Below the pieces are notes generated by a model. That model worked only from the letters and a program-made list of their open reading frames with translations. It did no database searches and had not been told where the DNA came from. The position numbers and the translations under genes are program-made. 64,000 bases of DNA from Prevotella sp. P5-108 (lineage in GTDB: Bacteria > Bacteroidota > Bacteroidia > Bacteroidales > Bacteroidaceae). Within the stretch, counting starts at the first letter, position 1. Each line of letters begins with the position of its first letter. This document shows, piece by piece, positions 61,371 to 64,000 of the stretch. Location: the NCBI RefSeq assembly GCF_002251385.1, contig NZ_NPJJ01000026.1, positions 1 to 64,000 of the forward strand, written 5' to 3'.

Positions 61371-64000
61371 GTTTATATTCATGCACATCATCTGTTGTGC
61401 GCTCCATGCACAACGGTTTACCAACATCACGCTCGACGGAGCGCAGACCATCTACGCCATCATGCAGGACAGTCAGGGCCTGATGTGGATAGGTACCGAT
61501 GCCGGACTCTTCAGCTACGACGGGTACCACGGCTATCGCCACTTCGGCGACTGTACGGTGGCCAATACGCGCGTAAATGCTCTGGCGCAGCAGTCCAATA
61601 TGCTCTATCTTGCCACCGCCAACGGTCTGCAGGCCTTCGACCTCGACACCTATGCCTATAGACCCAGTACCGCCACTGCTGCGGGCACTACCACTACCCG
61701 CAAGACTCCCACCGAGCTGCGCGTCATCGACCTGCGTCATGGCAGCGACGGCTATGGCAGCGATGTCTACGCCCTGCTTCCCACGCGGAGAGGGCTGCTC
61801 AAGGGCACCATCTCCGGACTCTATCTCGGCCGTAGGCAGATAGCCTTCTGCCAGGGCACCCAGCCACTGGTCAACGCCCTTGCCTACGATGCCCACCGCC
61901 GCTGCTACTGGATAGGCACCGAGGGCGCCCTCTACCGCGCCGACCTGCAGTTGAAGTCGTTTACCCGTATCGACGCCCTCAACGGTCACTCCATCAAGTG
62001 CTTTGCCCTTGCTGCCAACGGCACCCTGTATATTGGCACCGACGACGGACTCTTCTCCATGGCTGTCAGTGGTACCATCAGCCACTATCAGCACGACTCC
62101 CACGACGCCTCGTCTATCCCCAACAACATCGTGTGGGCATGCTATGTCGACAAGTGGCAGAATGTGTGGATAGGAACCGACAACGGGCTGTCGCGCCTGT
62201 CGTCCCATACCTATTATATATATACTCCGCTCTACAAGGCTACCCTGTCTAATGAGGGCAACTGTCTGCACGCTCTCTGCCAGACGCGCGACGGCGAATG
62301 GTGGATGGGTGGCACCAATGGCGTGATAAGACAGGGCAAGGCATGGTATCGGCAGAACAACAGCCAGCACCCGCTGAGCCACAACCGCGTGCGCAAAATC
62401 TATCAAGACCGCGAGGGCGGCGTCTGGGTGTGTACCGACCACGGCATCAACCTCTATGACAGCCGCTCGGGCCAGATGCGCAACTTCATCGTCTACGACC
62501 CCACGCGCAGATACTCCACAGCGTGGGCTTATGATATACTCCAAGACCGGCAGGGACGCATGTGGATGGCGTCATACATGGGCGGCATCTTCGTCGTAGA
62601 CCGCCAGCGGCTCGTGCAGACCGTCACTGCAGCCACGGCTTCATCGCCGTCGGCTACGGCTACGCTCGTGGCCGATGTGCATCTTGCCGACCACGGCGCC
62701 AATGCCCTCTCGGCGCTGCATGTGGGCCAGTTGGTAACCGATGCCCAGGGTATGGTGTGGGCTTCGACCGGCAACCACGTAGACCGCATCAATCCCAAGA
62801 CCATGAAGATCGAGGCTGTGCCCGCGGACGATGTGGTCAACTATATCATGGCCGATGCCCGTGGCAATGTGTGGATGGGCAGCAATGGCAAGGTGAGATG
62901 CTATGTCATGGAGGGCAAAGCCACATGGCCCGTCAAGCCCCGCGAGTGGCAGATAGGCGGCAAGGTGGCATGTATGAGCGATGTCGACGGGCACACCTGG
63001 GTGGTGAGCGGCCAGGAGTGCTGTGTCATCGGCCTCGACGGCAAGAGTTTCAGATTCAAGATACCCCAGGACATCACGCCCATGACCATCTACTATTCGC
63101 CCACGCAGCGCCAGGTGGTGATGGGTGGCAATGACGGCTATGTGACGCTCAATGCCGACGCGCCCACAGCGAGCGTCCATCCCCGGAGGCTCATGCTCGC
63201 TGGCGTGATGGTCAATGGCCGCCAGCTGCAGGGGGCTATGGCCGACGGTCGGGCAGCCGGCAGCGACGACGGTCGTGTGAAAACCCTCGAGCAGGCTCCG
63301 CGTACCATGGACAGACTGGTGATAGAGAGCGACGAGAACAACTTCACGCTGCAGCTTACCGACCTGCCCTTCTCAGACCATCCCTCGGCGGTCTATGCCT
63401 ATCGCCTCGAGGGCAGCGACCACGACTGGCAGTATATGACGCATCGCAATCTGGACATAAGTTACAACGGCCTGCCCCATGGTAGCTATCATCTCACGGT
63501 GCATGCCGTTGAAGGCGAGGGCAATATCGGCGACGAGGTCTACAGGCTCGACATATCGATACTGCCACCATGGTATCTCTCGCTCTGGGCCAAACTCGTC
63601 TACACCCTGCTGGCTGCCGCCATCGCCTGGGGTAGCCTCAAGTTTGTGTGGGTCAGAAAGCGACTGGCAGAGGAGCGCCGCCAGAAGGCGGAGATACTCG
63701 AGCAGGTCGACGCACGTATGAGTTTCTTCAACCGACTGGCCGAAGACCTGAAGAGCGCGGTGGGTCATCGCTCTTTTGATGAGATACTCGACCTCACCAA
63801 CAGCTATCTGGGCATCCAGGCAGAAAAGGTGGAAATCGAGGAACCCGAGTTGAGCCCCGCGGACCAGCGTCTGCTCACGGAAATCAACGAGGCGATAGAA
63901 GCCCACATGATAGACTCAGACTTCAACGTCACCACCCTGCAGGAAATCGTGGGCATGGGTGGCAAGCAGCTCTACCGCAAGCTCAAGGCGATGACCGGCA
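61342..64000 (+). CDS. Kinase-less HTCS/SusR-like sensor-regulator (partial, runs off the window)
   Basis: 886 residues visible, no stop before the edge. Signal/anchor at 1-23 (IICCALHAQ). A two-component-regulator beta-propeller follows (about 25-630), with blade motifs such as IMQDSQGLMWIGTDAGLFSYDG and IYQDREGGVWVCTDHGINLYD. Then the Y_Y_Y domain (about 645-742), one transmembrane helix (748-770), and a linker of about 70 residues (771-840), which reaches an AraC-type helix-turn-helix start (TTLQEIVGMGGKQLYRKLKAM, about 866-885). No HisKA, ATPase or receiver domain fits in the linker. So it senses a sugar outside and should bind DNA inside without phosphorelay. If transcription starts just after the box at 61328, the ATG at 61369 may be the real start. 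Confidence 0.85.
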   Translation, partial: MKQTIRHIGMFIFMHIICCALHAQRFTNITLDGAQTIYAIMQDSQGLMWIGTDAGLFSYDGYHGYRHFGDCTVANTRVNALAQQSNMLYLATANGLQAFDLDTYAYRPSTATAAGTTTTRKTPTELRVIDLRHGSDGYGSDVYALLPTRRGLLKGTISGLYLGRRQIAFCQGTQPLVNALAYDAHRRCYWIGTEGALYRADLQLKSFTRIDALNGHSIKCFALAANGTLYIGTDDGLFSMAVSGTISHYQHDSHDASSIPNNIVWACYVDKWQNVWIGTDNGLSRLSSHTYYIYTPLYKATLSNEGNCLHALCQTRDGEWWMGGTNGVIRQGKAWYRQNNSQHPLSHNRVRKIYQDREGGVWVCTDHGINLYDSRSGQMRNFIVYDPTRRYSTAWAYDILQDRQGRMWMASYMGGIFVVDRQRLVQTVTAATASSPSATATLVADVHLADHGANALSALHVGQLVTDAQGMVWASTGNHVDRINPKTMKIEAVPADDVVNYIMADARGNVWMGSNGKVRCYVMEGKATWPVKPREWQIGGKVACMSDVDGHTWVVSGQECCVIGLDGKSFRFKIPQDITPMTIYYSPTQRQVVMGGNDGYVTLNADAPTASVHPRRLMLAGVMVNGRQLQGAMADGRAAGSDDGRVKTLEQAPRTMDRLVIESDENNFTLQLTDLPFSDHPSAVYAYRLEGSDHDWQYMTHRNLDISYNGLPHGSYHLTVHAVEGEGNIGDEVYRLDISILPPWYLSLWAKLVYTLLAAAIAWGSLKFVWVRKRLAEERRQKAEILEQVDARMSFFNRLAEDLKSAVGHRSFDEILDLTNSYLGIQAEKVEIEEPELSPADQRLLTEINEAIEAHMIDSDFNVTTLQEIVGMGGKQLYRKLKAMTG

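Overview
The window looks like the chromosome of a Bacteroidales bacterium, most likely of the Prevotella group. Evidence: a SusC/SusD pair with DUF5000- and DUF4998-type lipoproteins, the type IX secretion channel SprA, an exported M6 protease ending in a Prevotella-style C-terminal sorting tail, a regulator with periplasmic propeller and AraC helix-turn-helix, and many start-proximal TAnnTTTG (-7) promoter boxes of the Bacteroidetes type. I see no tRNA, rRNA, CRISPR array, transposase, integrase or phage gene.

Layout. 1-0.9 kb: a cluster of hairpin-rich repeats. 0.9-8.8 kb (minus): ruvA followed 4 bp later by sprA. 8.8-11.9 kb: heptad-like 21-bp arrays, then a 763/764-bp repeat unit in three tandem copies plus a truncated fourth. 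11.9-16.8 kb (plus): an exported HD-GYP-like protein, a minimal prohibitin-like membrane protein and an M6 metalloprotease. 16.8-19.4 kb (minus): clpB. 19.6-21.5 kb: GH35 beta-galactosidase. 21.5-23.3 kb: repeat cluster. 23.3-26.6 kb: nadB (minus), divergent from a PH-like membrane protein plus PBP4. 26.6-28.0 kb: repeat cluster. 28.1-35.8 kb: four-gene SusC/SusD/DUF5000/DUF4998 operon. 36.0-37.4 kb: diaminopimelate dehydrogenase and an FMN-binding protein. 37.4-39.5 kb: repeat cluster in mainly reversed orientation. 39.7-49.4 kb: sialate O-acetylesterase, OPT transporter, an unknown secreted protein, a UvrD-type helicase with an inserted DEDDh exonuclease, and a sialidase. 49.6-57.1 kb: alpha-2-macroglobulin-like giant protein, DUF1573 protein, IspH. 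57.4-58.0 kb (minus): radical SAM activase. 58.4-64.0 kb: a small carboxypeptidase-regulatory-domain protein, a GH2 glycosidase and a kinase-less SusR/HTCS-like regulator that runs off the window.

How it fits together. Sialidase, sialate O-acetylesterase, GH35 and GH2 beta-galactosidases and the SusCD lipoprotein operon form a scattered toolkit for host glycans. The last three genes look like a self-contained regulon: an 11-bp motif, CATATTGGCAA, occurs upstream of the GH2 operon and again, inverted, just upstream of the regulator. SprA and the M6 protease point to type IX secretion.

The most striking non-gene content is four structured repeat modules (called A, B, C, D here). By eye there are about 18, 7, 6 and 6 copies, always clustered in a few intergenic regions, in both orientations and built from nested inverted repeats. 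They account for roughly 8-9 kb of the window and no recognisable gene mobilises them.
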